Origin: Flavobacterium sp. LHD-80
GTDB taxonomy: Bacteria; Bacteroidota; Bacteroidia; Flavobacteriales; Flavobacteriaceae
Length of the DNA: 64,000 nt
Direction of reading: 5' to 3'
NCBI RefSeq assembly: GCF_030929605.1
Contig: NZ_JAVFVS010000005.1
Span: forward strand, 1-64,000
Notes under the pieces: generated by a model
Database searches by the model: none
The model's input: only the letters and a program-made list of their open reading frames with translations
What the model was told of the DNA's origin: nothing
Shown: piece by piece, positions 1-8,847 of the stretch
How positions within the stretch are numbered: the first letter of the stretch is position 1
Layout: each line of letters begins with the position of its first letter
Translations under genes and position numbers: made by a program

Positions 1-180
1 CTCCATAGGATTGACTTTTCTCCGAGCTTCCCATTCCCTGTTCTCTTGGGCAGGTTAAGGGTCGGATGGACTTTGTTGGATAAGCCGCCAACATCAGCAT
101 TTCACTGAATTAATTAAAAATTAAGCCCACCTATAGAGGTGAAGCCCGTACAGCTTGTTAGGCTGCACAACGAGTCGCAC
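1..180 (-). mobile_element. Probable group II intron, 5' portion (runs off the left edge)
   Basis: Read on the minus strand, the DUF932 reading frame stops making family sense exactly where a GTGCGAC sequence begins (complement of 174-180). GTGYG is the established 5' consensus of bacterial group II introns. The DNA beyond it is non-coding and structured, with a hairpin around CACCT/AGGTG (129-142) and a GTTGG/CCAAC stem-loop near 77-94, as expected for domain I. The exon ends in ...TGCCAAAACA, so splicing would restore a Thr after Cys-Gln-Asn, which fits the C-N/Q-N-T-L motif I recall for DUF932 proteins. The reverse transcriptase and domains V/VI would lie outside the window. Boundary and identity are inferred from the 5' consensus, the structure and the exon context. 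Confidence 0.6.
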
Positions 181-733
181 TGTTTTGGCAGACAATGCGT
201 ATGGGTGTGAATGCTGCGGTAATGCTTCCGCTTCCATCATGTGAAGTTGTCAGGAAAATATACTTTTCAATTACATCATCCCCTTTCCCTACACGTATAT
301 AATCAGGGAGTTTCGCTGTAATAAAGATGCGTTCCCCCCTGCCTAAAGCCCCTGCTGTTTCGTACAGAATGCCTTTGCCACCGCCTACTATGGCATCAAA
401 GAAACTGAACGCTTCACGGTTCTGTACAATCTGATAATCTCTGCCCACTACCCCCAGTACGGTGTTGTTATCTGTGCGGATATTCGCAAAACAGCCGTCT
501 ACTTCCAGTTCCGTGCTTCCTATTTCTATGCTGTCAGCATCCTGCAAGATACCTGAGCTTTTTGTGAATAAAGGGCTTTTTGCCACCTCGTAATCCAGTC
601 CTGCTTGTCTGATGGCTTCCCCGCTTGTCGGATACTGCTCCACAACCTGCCCCAGACCGTGCCATGCATTTTCATTCACGCTGAAAAATGAATATTTCCC
701 TGTCTTATCGTTATAATTGATATTATGTGCCAT
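181..733 (-). CDS. DUF932 family mobile-element protein, 5' exon (interrupted)
   Basis: The N-terminal half of a DUF932 (phage/plasmid-like, TIGR03299-type) protein, typical of Bacteroidota conjugative elements and plasmids; its molecular function is unknown. The recognisable stretch runs from the start (AHNINYN) through NAWHGLG to the RIVCQN motif near residue 183. The continuous frame would end 8 residues later at 158, giving 191 aa, where relatives are usually well over 300. The break coincides with a group II intron-like 5' end, so the full gene probably continues left of the window after the intron. The sequence is clearly richer in G+C than most of the window (30 of 60 bases in 301-360), which fits transfer. 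An ssb gene lies just upstream on the same strand. Confidence 0.75.
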
Positions 734-786
734 GATAACTAATTCTTAAAAGTTTATAATTGCCCTAAAATGTTCTCTGCCAGATG

Positions 787-1179
787 TCAAAATGGGACAT
801 CATCTTTCGGAGGCTTTGCTTTAAGTATTTTCTTTTCAACTTTAACAGCTGACTGCGCCGTATCGGATTTCTTACCGCCCCCGTGGAGCTTAATCTGTGC
901 GGTATTGAAATTCAGTCCTGCTCGGGGTTCTCCGTCATTGCCTGTCCACGCCCTTGCGCTTACCCTTCCTGTCAGTTCCACAACAGTGCCTTTAGTAAGG
1001 ATACTGGCTACTTTCGGGCTTATCCAGTAGGCACACTCAAAAAATGTAGTCTGCTCTACTTTGTTGCCTTCTTTAGTGCGGTAGCTGTCATTGATGGCTA
1101 CTGAAAAATTCACTACCTGTCTGCTGTCGGGCAACGTGCGTACCTCTGCATCTTTTGTCACTCTTCCAATGATGTTCAT
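787..1179 (-). CDS. ssb: Single-stranded DNA-binding protein (mobile-element type)
   Basis: A 130-aa OB-fold SSB that would coat single-stranded DNA during replication or conjugative transfer. The N-terminal GRVTKDAEVR and the VVNFSVAINDSYR segment, the FFECAYW strand and the VELTGRVSARAW strand are classic SSB core elements (residues 5-85). The C-terminus ends in the acidic tip DDVPF, which binds partner proteins in canonical SSBs. The linker is short (about 30 aa), as in plasmid and ICE SSBs. It lies upstream of the DUF932 gene on the same strand and shares its higher G+C content, so both probably belong to one conjugative or plasmid-like module. The ATG start is clear and close to the usual family start. 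Confidence 0.9.
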   Translation of the reverse strand: MNIIGRVTKDAEVRTLPDSRQVVNFSVAINDSYRTKEGNKVEQTTFFECAYWISPKVASILTKGTVVELTGRVSARAWTGNDGEPRAGLNFNTAQIKLHGGGKKSDTAQSAVKVEKKILKAKPPKDDVPF

Positions 1180-1329
1180 GATTTCTGATTTTTATGATTA
1201 ATTTTTATTTTTTTGAAATTTATTCGGCAATGAGAGGAGGCGCTGTTTTGTTTCATCACTGCTGTTTTCAATATTTCATTTTTCATTTCTGACATTTTTT
1301 TTTATTCGTCTAAAGAGCCGGAGTATGCT

Positions 1330-1590
1330 TTGTTTGGTTTCAGGAGCATAAAAAGGTTAGTGTTCAGCACCGGCAGGGCTTTGATAAAAAATACAACCCG
1401 GATGGGTGGAGATTTTTTAGCAAATCTGAAAGACACGGCCTTGCTGGTACGCTCGGAACACGGAGTTACCTTTGCTCTTGAAATCGGACAAACAGCATAC
1501 TGGTTTTTTGATAAAAAGCAGCGGGAAGCAATTGAGATACTTTGGAAGAAATACAACGAGGAAGAAAAAAATAAGCAGGCCTGCGCATGA
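1330..1590 (+). CDS. Small hypothetical protein (TTG start)
   Basis: Not recognised. An 86-aa reading frame with a TTG start and no ATG in the open frame upstream. The protein is mixed alpha/beta: a basic N-terminus, a central hydrophobic segment (VTFALEIGQTAYWFF, about residues 47-61) and a highly charged C-terminal helix rich in K and E. Base composition resembles the neighbouring ssb/DUF932 segment more than the AT-rich DNA to the right, which argues for a real or recently lost mobile-element gene. It could also be the 3' part of a gene whose 5' end has been lost. An antisense frame covers the same DNA, and this strand was preferred only because its protein looks more natural. Confidence 0.3.
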   Translation: MFGFRSIKRLVFSTGRALIKNTTRMGGDFLANLKDTALLVRSEHGVTFALEIGQTAYWFFDKKQREAIEILWKKYNEEEKNKQACA

Positions 1591-2482
1591 ATCTACTTTT
1601 TCCATTATTGATCCTGGCATGAGGCAGTCCTAGATGCTATTCTTGATTTAAGTTTTACCGAAACGCAGTCATCCCGGGAGATGAAAAACTTTTAATTGGA
1701 ATAGATCAAACTATCTGCAGCATTAATTCGAAGTTATTCCCTGCTGCAGCTGGATTACATCCTGTATCGTGCCATTTATTCTAGTAATGACATGACACAG
1801 ATACTGATTTCATAGCTGCCCTCAAATACAGACATACAATAAATATCATTTAAGAAACGTTTTGGAAGTGAATTGTAATTTCATTTGATGCACTTGTTTT
1901 GCAAAAGAATTATTACTTAGCCACAACAAATAATGGCAGGATCACAACATTAGCAGTATGCAGATACTGCTGTGGCAGCACTTGTATTTTAAATATTTAA
2001 ATTTCCATGATTAAAAAAAAATGACCAATTTAGTGCAGACTAATAATAGACCAGGAAAGATTTTGTAAGTAGACATAAAATGGAAGATTATGTTTATTAT
2101 GGACGCCCGTCCGGTACGTAAGAGTATCGGCGGGTTTTTCCATTTGACATTTTAAATACATTTAAAATTTTACCACAAAGGGGGAAATATTATAAAATAC
2201 ATCAGCCTTTCAAAGCAACAAAAATTAAAACAGACATCGTTTTTTTGTATAGCTGCCTAAGTCGAATAATTATCCATCAGTTTGTTCTGAAATTGAAGAT
2301 GATTTAACACTTAAGATTGTGCTGAAATATATCTTTTTTCTCCATTAGTTGAAATTTTGTTAAAAAAAACTAATCAAACTATTATTTAACAAAATAAATT
2401 ATAAATTTATTAGTAGTAAAATTACACTAAAGTGAATCCGTAAGATAATTTCTAAAAAAAATATTAATCAAACTTTCGAAAA
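1591..2482. other. Intergenic stretch, no gene seen
   Basis: About 890 bp without a credible reading frame on either strand. It contains one strong intrinsic terminator on the plus strand (2106-2139) not preceded by any gene, and is very AT-rich after 2150. The transition from GC-richer to AT-rich DNA near 1620 may mark an element boundary, though no direct or inverted repeat was seen there. Confidence 0.6.
2106..2139 (+). terminator. Strong orphan intrinsic terminator
   Basis: CCCG (2106-2109), a one-base bulge and CCGGTAC (2111-2117) pair across a 6-nt loop with GTATCGG (2124-2130) and CGGG (2131-2134). The stem is 11 bp with one G-U pair, and five T follow. No open reading frame ends upstream on this strand, so it may close an untranslated RNA. 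Confidence 0.7.
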
Positions 2483-2908
2483 ATGAGAAGAAGCGGAGAA
2501 ATAATAATTATTGAGGATGATGAGGATGACAGGCTACTGCTCAATGACATTTTTGATATCTTGGATTACCCCAATAAAATCGTTTTTTTTGAAGATCCAA
2601 CCCAGGTTGAAACATACTTATCAGATCCGGATGTGAGCCCCTTTATGATACTGTCAGATATCAACATGCCAAAAATGGATGGCTACGAACTAAGGAACAA
2701 AATTCTTGCCAACAAGGACCTATGTGAAAAATGTGTGCCCTACATTTTCCTTTCCACATCAAAAGATCCCCAGAACATAGCAAAAGCGTATAGCTGCCAG
2801 GTACATGGCTATTTTAAAAAAGGAGATGATTTTGAATCCTTGAAAAAAATGATCCAAAATATTGTAGAATATTGGCGTACGAGCCTTACCCCAAAATCAG
2901 TGGTTTAA
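2483..2908 (+). CDS. Single-domain response regulator (CheY/Rcp1-like)
   Basis: A 141-aa stand-alone receiver domain with no output domain. It would take phosphate from a histidine kinase and signal through protein contact. Visible family residues are the acidic pair after IIIIEDD (Asp12, Asp13), the phospho-acceptor Asp59 in LSDINMPKMDG, Ser/Thr near 91-92 (FLSTSKD) and the conserved Lys112 (GYFKKGDDF). The SDINMPKMDGYEL segment is typical of Rcp1-like regulators, which often partner hybrid or phytochrome-type kinases; no kinase gene is nearby, so the partner lies elsewhere. The gene stands alone with about 890 bp upstream and 585 bp downstream free of other genes. The ATG start immediately precedes the first beta strand, so the domain is complete. 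Confidence 0.9.
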   Translation: MRRSGEIIIIEDDEDDRLLLNDIFDILDYPNKIVFFEDPTQVETYLSDPDVSPFMILSDINMPKMDGYELRNKILANKDLCEKCVPYIFLSTSKDPQNIAKAYSCQVHGYFKKGDDFESLKKMIQNIVEYWRTSLTPKSVV

Positions 2909-3493
2909 TTTAAATAAATCACTAATGACCATCGAAATGGCAACAATACCAATTCATTTTAGAATGTTGCCTGCTCAAATCATTGTTTGTCGGGATGATA
3001 CTGATTGTTATTTCTATTACATACAAACCAACAAACTTATACAACTGATAGTATCAAAATAAAAATTAAAGATCAAGATACAGCTATAAAGGAAAGGCAA
3101 ACCCCAATAGTTATATGCAATACCATATAAAAAGGTGCCCATTAGCATATAAATAATAAATACCATTTTTCTTAAACAGTATTTAACTCAACAGTACAAG
3201 ATTACCGATACTATTTTTACTGCTCACTTTTGATAAACGCTCAGTGTTTATTTTTTATCAAATCTTTTTCAAACCTCATTGCATTAATTTTACAGATACA
3301 GGCGCAGGCATAAGTTTTAATCCATTGAATTGTTTAGTTACAAATAACAAGAAACAAAATTCAAGCAAAAAAGGCCGCAAAATATAAAACAAGGCATAAC
3401 AACTGCCCAATGTATTTTAAATACGATCGAAATTTCATTTTTATTCAATTGCTGCAAAAAACATAATCCGTTACGTAATGCCGTAAAAAAAAT
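2909..3493. other. Intergenic stretch, no gene seen
   Basis: About 585 bp of AT-rich DNA between the response regulator and a small membrane-protein frame. No RNA gene, strong terminator, repeat array or recognisable gene fragment was seen. Confidence 0.6.
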
Positions 3494-3685
3494 ATGACAC
3501 TAATTAATATCTTTGCTATAATGAAAGATAAATATCAAGACATAAAAGATAAAGAAGAAATTAAACTAAGTCAAAGAATATCCAAAATTGATCGTCGACA
3601 AAACCGAATTATTTTTATTCTATTCGCCGCTTTAATTGTTACTCTTGCGGCTTTTTTGTATGTTTCAATCTGCGCACTGAAATAA
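3494..3685 (+). CDS. Small single-pass membrane protein
   Basis: Not recognised. A 63-aa frame with a charged N-terminal half (DKYQDIKDKEEIKLSQRISKIDRR in two parts) and one clear membrane helix at about residues 38-60 (IIFILFAALIVTLAAFLYV). The charged segment could form a short amphipathic or coiled-coil helix next to the membrane, with the Lys/Arg-rich part cytoplasmic. A second ATG at 3521 would shorten it to 54 aa and keeps all the structure described, so the start is uncertain. The gene stands alone. Many such orphan small membrane proteins occur in accessory regions, and nothing here suggests a particular function. Confidence 0.4.
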   Translation: MTLINIFAIMKDKYQDIKDKEEIKLSQRISKIDRRQNRIIFILFAALIVTLAAFLYVSICALK

Positions 3686-4466
3686 ACTATGGGCTTAAAA
3701 AACTAATCTGCTATCCTGATAAGCGCCTTCACTTTACATAAGTAAAATTTTTAAGAAATATAGATTTCGTGAAATCTTATATATACTGTTCTAAGGATCA
3801 CTTTCATTCTTAAATAAGCGATGCAGCTGAGAGATCAAGCATCAACAAAGGATAGCCAAAAACGACAACAGAACTCATCTGCTAGAAAGTCTCCTGTGGT
3901 AATCTAAGCTCTGATAACCAGCAATTTGACAATATCTTTTTATAAAAAATTTAAGTTCAAGAAAAAAATCGCTGCACATTTATTTAAAATCTTCATCTCG
4001 AGGTTCTGCTTGTTCTATTACTCTTAATAGATCTGCTTTTAATTATAGAATCACTCTGTGTGTTTTTTATAGAATAATTTTTGGCTTAATTAATATGATT
4101 GCTTTTATAAGCAATAAACAGCTAGTAATGGCATTACATCTGGGCAGCAAGGTAGAATAACACAAAAAAAAAAATCACATTTAATATTTTGTGGCAAAAT
4201 TGCGGCACAAGGGATTTTTCAAAACTTTAAATTTAGTAATGAAGCACATTGCAGCATCTGGTACGAAAATTTTTAAAAAGCTTTCTAAGCGCTATAAATA
4301 TGGCTCTTTCCACGGTTCATTAAATGATTCTGCACATTCGTGTTTTATACCAGTAATCAGAAAAAAAAAGTCAAAACAGGTCTTCGAAAGCCATTTATGA
4401 TTAAGAATTTTTAAACTGTATATTTTTATATGGTCATAAAATTGATTAAACAAAATAAAAAAAATT
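3686..4466. other. Intergenic stretch, no convincing gene
   Basis: About 780 bp. A 69-codon frame beginning with GTG at 4191 exists but has an unnatural, Lys-rich composition and is not called. No RNA gene or strong terminator was seen. Confidence 0.5.
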
Positions 4467-4718
4467 ATGAGCGAGCAAATAACAAAAGACGATTTAAGAC
4501 AGTTTACGCTGATGATCATTAATGAAATAAGAATTGATCGCCAGAAGCAAGAAGAATTCATTCCTGACTGGCTCAAAAGCTGTGTTGTAAAAAAAGCATT
4601 GAGTATTTCTTCGGCCTCACTTCAGAGTCTTCGTACAACTGGAAAAGTAAGGTGCAGAAAAATACTCGGTTCTTATTACTACAGTAAAAATGATCTGGCA
4701 GATCTTTTTAAAGATTAA
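4467..4718 (+). CDS. Helix-turn-helix protein (excisionase/HTH_17-like)
   Basis: An 83-aa DNA-binding protein. After a helical N-terminus (residues 1-30) comes a MerR/excisionase-type winged HTH: VVKKALSISSASLQSLRTTGKV (split across about 35-56) is the helix-turn-helix, and ILGSYYYSKNDLADLF is the wing and final helix (about 63-80). Proteins of this form are common in Bacteroidota mobile elements, where they act as excision or mobilisation regulators. The stop is 6 nt before the next ATG, so the two genes are almost certainly translated from one transcript. It is a candidate excision or copy-control factor of the surrounding element; that role is inferred from family and location only. Confidence 0.7.
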   Translation: MSEQITKDDLRQFTLMIINEIRIDRQKQEEFIPDWLKSCVVKKALSISSASLQSLRTTGKVRCRKILGSYYYSKNDLADLFKD

Positions 4719-4724
4719 TAGGTT

Positions 4725-5012
4725 ATGGAAATAAATACTCTATTTGATTACTTAAAGCTATTTGAAAAAGATACCAGATTAAATGTATGGCATTTTTCAT
4801 TACTCAGTGCAGTTTTGTATCTAGGATACAGACAGCGCCAATCTAAAATTATTAAAGTCAGCAGAAGCAGAATAATGTCGTTGTCGCATGTAAAAACCCT
4901 GCCTACTTACCATAAATATTTTAAAGAGCTGCAGACAATGGGGTATATCAAATATACACCCTCTTATAATCCAGGATATCAAAGTGAAATTGAACTGTTG
5001 TCAATTAAATAA
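4725..5012 (+). CDS. Small winged-helix protein paired with the HTH gene
   Basis: A 95-aa protein that reads as a replication-initiator or DnaD-like winged helix: the helix LNVWHFSLLSAVLYLGYRQ (about 19-37), a second helix with SRSRIMSLSHV (47-57), the recognition-type helix LPTYHKYFKELQTMGYI (59-75) and a C-terminal hairpin (KYTPSYNPGY). Similar short proteins sit beside excisionase-like genes in Bacteroidota mobile elements. It starts 6 nt after the upstream HTH gene. The function is not established; a DNA-binding role in element regulation or mobilisation is the likeliest reading. No catalytic motif is visible. Confidence 0.6.
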   Translation: MEINTLFDYLKLFEKDTRLNVWHFSLLSAVLYLGYRQRQSKIIKVSRSRIMSLSHVKTLPTYHKYFKELQTMGYIKYTPSYNPGYQSEIELLSIK

Positions 5013-5158
5013 AAGAGAGCAATCAGACAGCAGATCTCATTATTTTTTTAAGTCGCACTTTTTCAAATTAAACACATCAATGTGCTTAGTACCAGTTTAA
5101 CATCAAAAATAAAGCGCCTCTGACTGCCTTTAAACGAGCTGTTAAAAATTTATGCTTT

Positions 5159-5312
<154 letters not shown>

Positions 5313-5338
5313 TAGTGCTAATATTATTATTGCAGAAC

Positions 5339-5364
5339 AAAAAAAGCCATTGTCTTCCAATGGC
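5339..5364 (-). terminator. Intrinsic terminator of the alcohol dehydrogenase gene
   Basis: GCCATTG (5346-5352) pairs with CAATGGC (5358-5364) around a 5-nt loop, and a run of A at 5339-5345 gives the T tract on the minus strand. It lies about 80 bp beyond the dehydrogenase stop. Confidence 0.8.
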
Positions 5365-5446
5365 CTCTATAATATAACTGCCGGGCAGTTTAAAATTTGT
5401 CGCAATCTTTCTATCTATATAAAATTACAGGTTTTAAGACTGCAGA

Positions 5447-6472
5447 CTATGGAATCAATACGGCACGACCTTTAATCTGCCCGCGACGCATTTTATCGTA
5501 AACTTCATTTATCTGCTCCAAAGCAAACTTTTCAATTTCAATATGGATTTTTTCCTGTCTTGCCAGTCCCACAACCTCCATTAGCTCTATACGGGATCCC
5601 CAGTATGGATTAGTCATAGTGACACCAAAGGGCAACCCATTCATGCTGTATTGGTAATATCCCCCGCCTAGTCCGACAATGGTTAAATCACCGTCCATAC
5701 CAACAATTTTAGTTCCCAGTTCTATCGTAGAGGTTGCGCCTACAAAATCCAAAATCACTTTGGCTTTTTTTATTCCTGTAATTTTTAAAATCTGGTCCGC
5801 GGCATCGGCATCTTTAGAATTAATAGTGTAAGCAGCTCCGAGTTCTTTGGCGAATACCAGCTTATCCTGGGTCACGTCGCATGCGATTATTGCGGCGCCT
5901 GATATTTCTCTTAAAATCTGTATTGCAACGTGGCCTAATCCTCCCACTCCTATAACTACAGCATACTCGTCCGGCATAAGTTTAGGCAGCGACCTTTTAA
6001 TTGCTGAGTAAGGCGTAAGAGCGGCATCAGTTAATGGTGCCGCAATTACCGGATCCAGGTCATAAATAGGCACTAATAATCTAGAGGATGGCACCAGCAT
6101 ATATTCTGCCATGCCGCCATTAAGGCCCAGCCCTCCTCCGTAGCCTAATTCACTTTGATGGTCACAGTAATTTTCTTTCGACTGCTGGCATGGTTTACAA
6201 TGTCCGCATCCCCAAGGTCCATATACCAGTACGGCATCGCCTTTTTTATAATCTTTTACAGTTTCACCAACCGCCTCAATCCATCCGGCATTTTCATGAC
6301 CGAGAGTAAACACCATATCACCAACTGTGCCCTCATCAATAATATGCAGATCAGAATGACAGACTCCTGCCCCACCAATCTTTAACAAAACCTCATCTCC
6401 TTTGGGAACAGGTTTTTCCAAATCATTAACTACCCTTACATCTTTATGTCCAAAATAGCGTGCTGCTTTCAT
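5447..6472 (-). CDS. Zinc-dependent NAD-type alcohol dehydrogenase
   Basis: A 341-aa medium-chain dehydrogenase/reductase that would oxidise an alcohol or reduce an aldehyde in the cytoplasm with NAD(H). The N-terminal GroES-like domain carries the catalytic zinc ligands Cys38 (GVCHSD) and His59-Glu60 (GHE), and the structural zinc cluster Cys89, Cys92, Cys95 and Cys103. The Rossmann fold shows GVGGLG at 175-180, followed by Asp199 at the end of the second strand (ACD), which favours NAD over NADP. Length and both metal sites are intact. The gene is monocistronic with its own terminator. The substrate cannot be read from the sequence; relatives act on simple or aromatic alcohols or on diols. 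Confidence 0.88.
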   Translation of the reverse strand: MKAARYFGHKDVRVVNDLEKPVPKGDEVLLKIGGAGVCHSDLHIIDEGTVGDMVFTLGHENAGWIEAVGETVKDYKKGDAVLVYGPWGCGHCKPCQQSKENYCDHQSELGYGGGLGLNGGMAEYMLVPSSRLLVPIYDLDPVIAAPLTDAALTPYSAIKRSLPKLMPDEYAVVIGVGGLGHVAIQILREISGAAIIACDVTQDKLVFAKELGAAYTINSKDADAADQILKITGIKKAKVILDFVGATSTIELGTKIVGMDGDLTIVGLGGGYYQYSMNGLPFGVTMTNPYWGSRIELMEVVGLARQEKIHIEIEKFALEQINEVYDKMRRGQIKGRAVLIP

Positions 6473-6878
6473 AACTTATATTTTTTTTTAAATCATAATT
6501 TCGTAAGAAGCAATTTACAAAAAAAAAGCTAATTGCGCAGCAGGTGTTTTTTAAAGTTTTGTTAATAAACATCTTATGCTCTTGGGATGTACAAATAATT
6601 CACGTGCATAAGGTATCTCTGACACATTTTTTATGATTCTGCAATACTCAACTTCAATTTATTGTAATCCCTGCTATTTCCCTTATTTCTTCATTAATGA
6701 AAAATAATACTTCATTTGCTGCGGCATTTCAAAAGTTTTAAAATAAACGCAATCTGAAAATTATATCCACAAGGGATCTTAAAGCTTTTGCCTGATTAAA
6801 TTATTATTTAAAAATCCCAATCAATAAAGCGTATTGAGTATGTTCACTGCTAAAACAGGACTATCTTTAAAGCAAATT
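6473..6878. other. Intergenic stretch, no gene seen
   Basis: About 405 bp upstream of the dehydrogenase and downstream of the DUF420-like gene, both on the minus strand. It should hold the dehydrogenase promoter, but no clear TTG/TAnnTTTG pair at correct spacing was identified. Confidence 0.5.
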
Positions 6879-7331
6879 TTATATTAGGTTTAAAGTCATC
6901 AAGTATACAGCGAGAGCTGTAACTGCGGTGTAAATTAAACCCCCAAAAATAACATATCCTAATCTCTTATGGACTGTAGAAAACTTTCCAGGAAGACTTT
7001 TTTGAAATTTAATATTAGAAATTACAATTAGAATTGTCCATAGCAAATAACTTAAAACTGCAATAATGATATGAGAGAATAAAGTAATTTTAAAGAAGCT
7101 GGTATTATAATAATTACCTTGAGAAGCTAAACTGCCAGATCCGCCGGCTGACCGAATTAATCCTTCTAATGCTAAAACACCAATAACACATATAATAAAA
7201 GTAATATTTTGGATCCTGCGATGGGTTTGATAATTTCTTTTCTTTGCGATTTTCACTCCATAGTAAACCCCAAAAGGAGAAAAAAGCGTGAGCAGTAAAA
7301 CGGCAGTCATAATAACAATAGTTGCATTCAT
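6879..7331 (-). CDS. DUF420-like four-helix membrane protein
   Basis: A 150-aa integral membrane protein with four hydrophobic segments (about residues 5-27, 42-62, 84-106 and 127-147). Conserved-looking histidines sit at helix ends: YQTHRRIQ after helix 1, SHIIIA at the start of helix 3 and VHKRLGYVIFG before helix 4. This arrangement matches DUF420 (YozB-like) proteins, which occur near cytochrome oxidase or haem/copper genes in some bacteria and whose function is unknown. No respiratory genes are adjacent here. The assignment rests on topology and the His pattern, not on a search. Confidence 0.55.
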   Translation of the reverse strand: MNATIVIMTAVLLLTLFSPFGVYYGVKIAKKRNYQTHRRIQNITFIICVIGVLALEGLIRSAGGSGSLASQGNYYNTSFFKITLFSHIIIAVLSYLLWTILIVISNIKFQKSLPGKFSTVHKRLGYVIFGGLIYTAVTALAVYLMTLNLI

Positions 7332-7467
7332 TTTTTTGTTTTTAATTAAGTTTTATTTAAGTATTCAAAGTAGATGTTTTCCTGCGAATCATTTGTTTCG
7401 AGCTTTAATTTGCATTAACCTTTAACGTTTCAAGTTTGCGAAGTCCTTTTTTTTTATCGATCAACCA

Positions 7468-8733
7468 TTACTTTGCTGCCAGATAAAAATCATAGGAATA
7501 CACATTATAAGGCAAAAGTTTTTTTGAAAAAAAATACGAAATTACACTTCCGAATAAAATAGGAACAAACAATAAATATCCGTTTGGAAGTAAATTACAT
7601 ATCAGAACCAAAGAAGTAAAGGGAGCAAAAAGAGAAGCAGATAAAGCAGCAGCTGCCCCTACCAAGGCAAAATTTAATGGAATTAAATTTGCTCCAAAAT
7701 AATTATTCCCGATAAAGGCAACAAGCAGCCCTAAAAATGCTCCGCAAACAATACTAGGTGCAAATACACCTCCGTCTCCACCTGCACCAAGTGTAAGGGA
7801 TGCCGCCAGCGGTTTTAGCATTGTAATGATTAATAAGAAAAAAAATGAAACGTTTGGAGTTGTTGCTGATTCGTGCAGCACCTCTCGAAGGGCATCGTAA
7901 CTATCACCATATAAGCCTGGGTAAAAGTAAATTAATACCCCAACAATCAAAGCTCCTAAATTAACACGTATGAAATTGTTCGAAATAGCACCGAAAAGAC
8001 CTTTAATCCGGGTAACTAAAAGTGTGAAATAAACTGCTAAAACTGCTGCAAAAAGGCTTAAAATAATAAAAAACGGAAAAGCCGTCCAATTCCAATCTGC
8101 AATAGTATATAAGAGTAAAGGTTTATTATCAAATAAAGAAATAAACAGCCAGCTTACTAATGCTGAAGAAGTACAGGCAATAACCAATGTTTTGCTTATT
8201 TTCCTTGCAATAACCTCCATAGCGAATAACCAGCCAGCCAGAGGACTGCAAAATAAAATAGCAACTCCCGCGGTCACCCCTGCACAGATTAATTCCCTTT
8301 TATATATTTTTGCAGACAAATTCTTTTTGTAAGCAAAGTTTCCAATAGTAGCCGTGGCCACTACAGTAGATACTTCTATACCGGTGGAACCTCCGAATAT
8401 TACTGTTAGAAAACCATTAATGTAATGCGAGGGTATTTTGAATAAAGGCAAATGGTCTTTGCGCTGGTCAAGTGTTTTATATATTTCGGTTATTCCTTTA
8501 TTTTTCCTATTCTTGAATGCATATTTTCTCAAAAAATAAATCGCGGTAATTCCAATTGTAGGAAATAAAATTATTGCTACTGAATAATTGCTGGCAATAT
8601 TAAATAGGCAGTGTTCAAAAAATTCTGTTAGCTTTTTTAGTGAAAATGCGAGCAATGCCCCGCAGAGCCCAACAAAAATAGATATAAGTATAAGTTTAAA
8701 GTAGTTTCGATGAATTATCTTGTGTCTTTCCAT
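7468..8733 (-). CDS. ClC-family chloride channel/transporter
   Basis: A 421-aa polytopic inner-membrane protein of the ClC family, which moves chloride or related anions, often in exchange for protons. Recognisable features are the GGSTGIEVST motif at 114-123, equivalent to the family G(K/R)EGP filter region with the gating glutamate as Glu120, and GAGGDGGVFAPS at 316-327, equivalent to GGxxGxFxP. The first motif departs from the usual GREGP (Val-Ser follows the Glu), which puts it in a divergent bacterial subgroup. No C-terminal CBS domains are present. Downstream on the same strand are the DUF420-like and dehydrogenase genes, each with wide spacing, so it is probably transcribed alone. Confidence 0.88.
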   Translation of the reverse strand: MERHKIIHRNYFKLILISIFVGLCGALLAFSLKKLTEFFEHCLFNIASNYSVAIILFPTIGITAIYFLRKYAFKNRKNKGITEIYKTLDQRKDHLPLFKIPSHYINGFLTVIFGGSTGIEVSTVVATATIGNFAYKKNLSAKIYKRELICAGVTAGVAILFCSPLAGWLFAMEVIARKISKTLVIACTSSALVSWLFISLFDNKPLLLYTIADWNWTAFPFFIILSLFAAVLAVYFTLLVTRIKGLFGAISNNFIRVNLGALIVGVLIYFYPGLYGDSYDALREVLHESATTPNVSFFFLLIITMLKPLAASLTLGAGGDGGVFAPSIVCGAFLGLLVAFIGNNYFGANLIPLNFALVGAAAALSASLFAPFTSLVLICNLLPNGYLLFVPILFGSVISYFFSKKLLPYNVYSYDFYLAAK

Positions 8734-8847
8734 TTAGCGGGTAAATATTTTTTTGTTTAAAAAAGCAAAGTTAAATATTAAAAAAGGTTATTTGTATTTT
8801 CTATTTTTTTTACTTAGAAAATTAATAGTGAATCGTTAAAAGATTTT

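Noticed and set aside
770..1104. Plus-strand frames over the ssb gene
   Set aside because: Antisense shadows of a clear SSB gene.
3979..4035. 18-codon minus-strand stretch reading ADLLRVIEQAEPRDEDFK
   Set aside because: Bounded by stops, too short to support and without a match to any remembered family.
4191..4400. 69-codon frame with GTG start
   Set aside because: Lys-rich, no domain, no supporting context, overlapped by an antisense frame.
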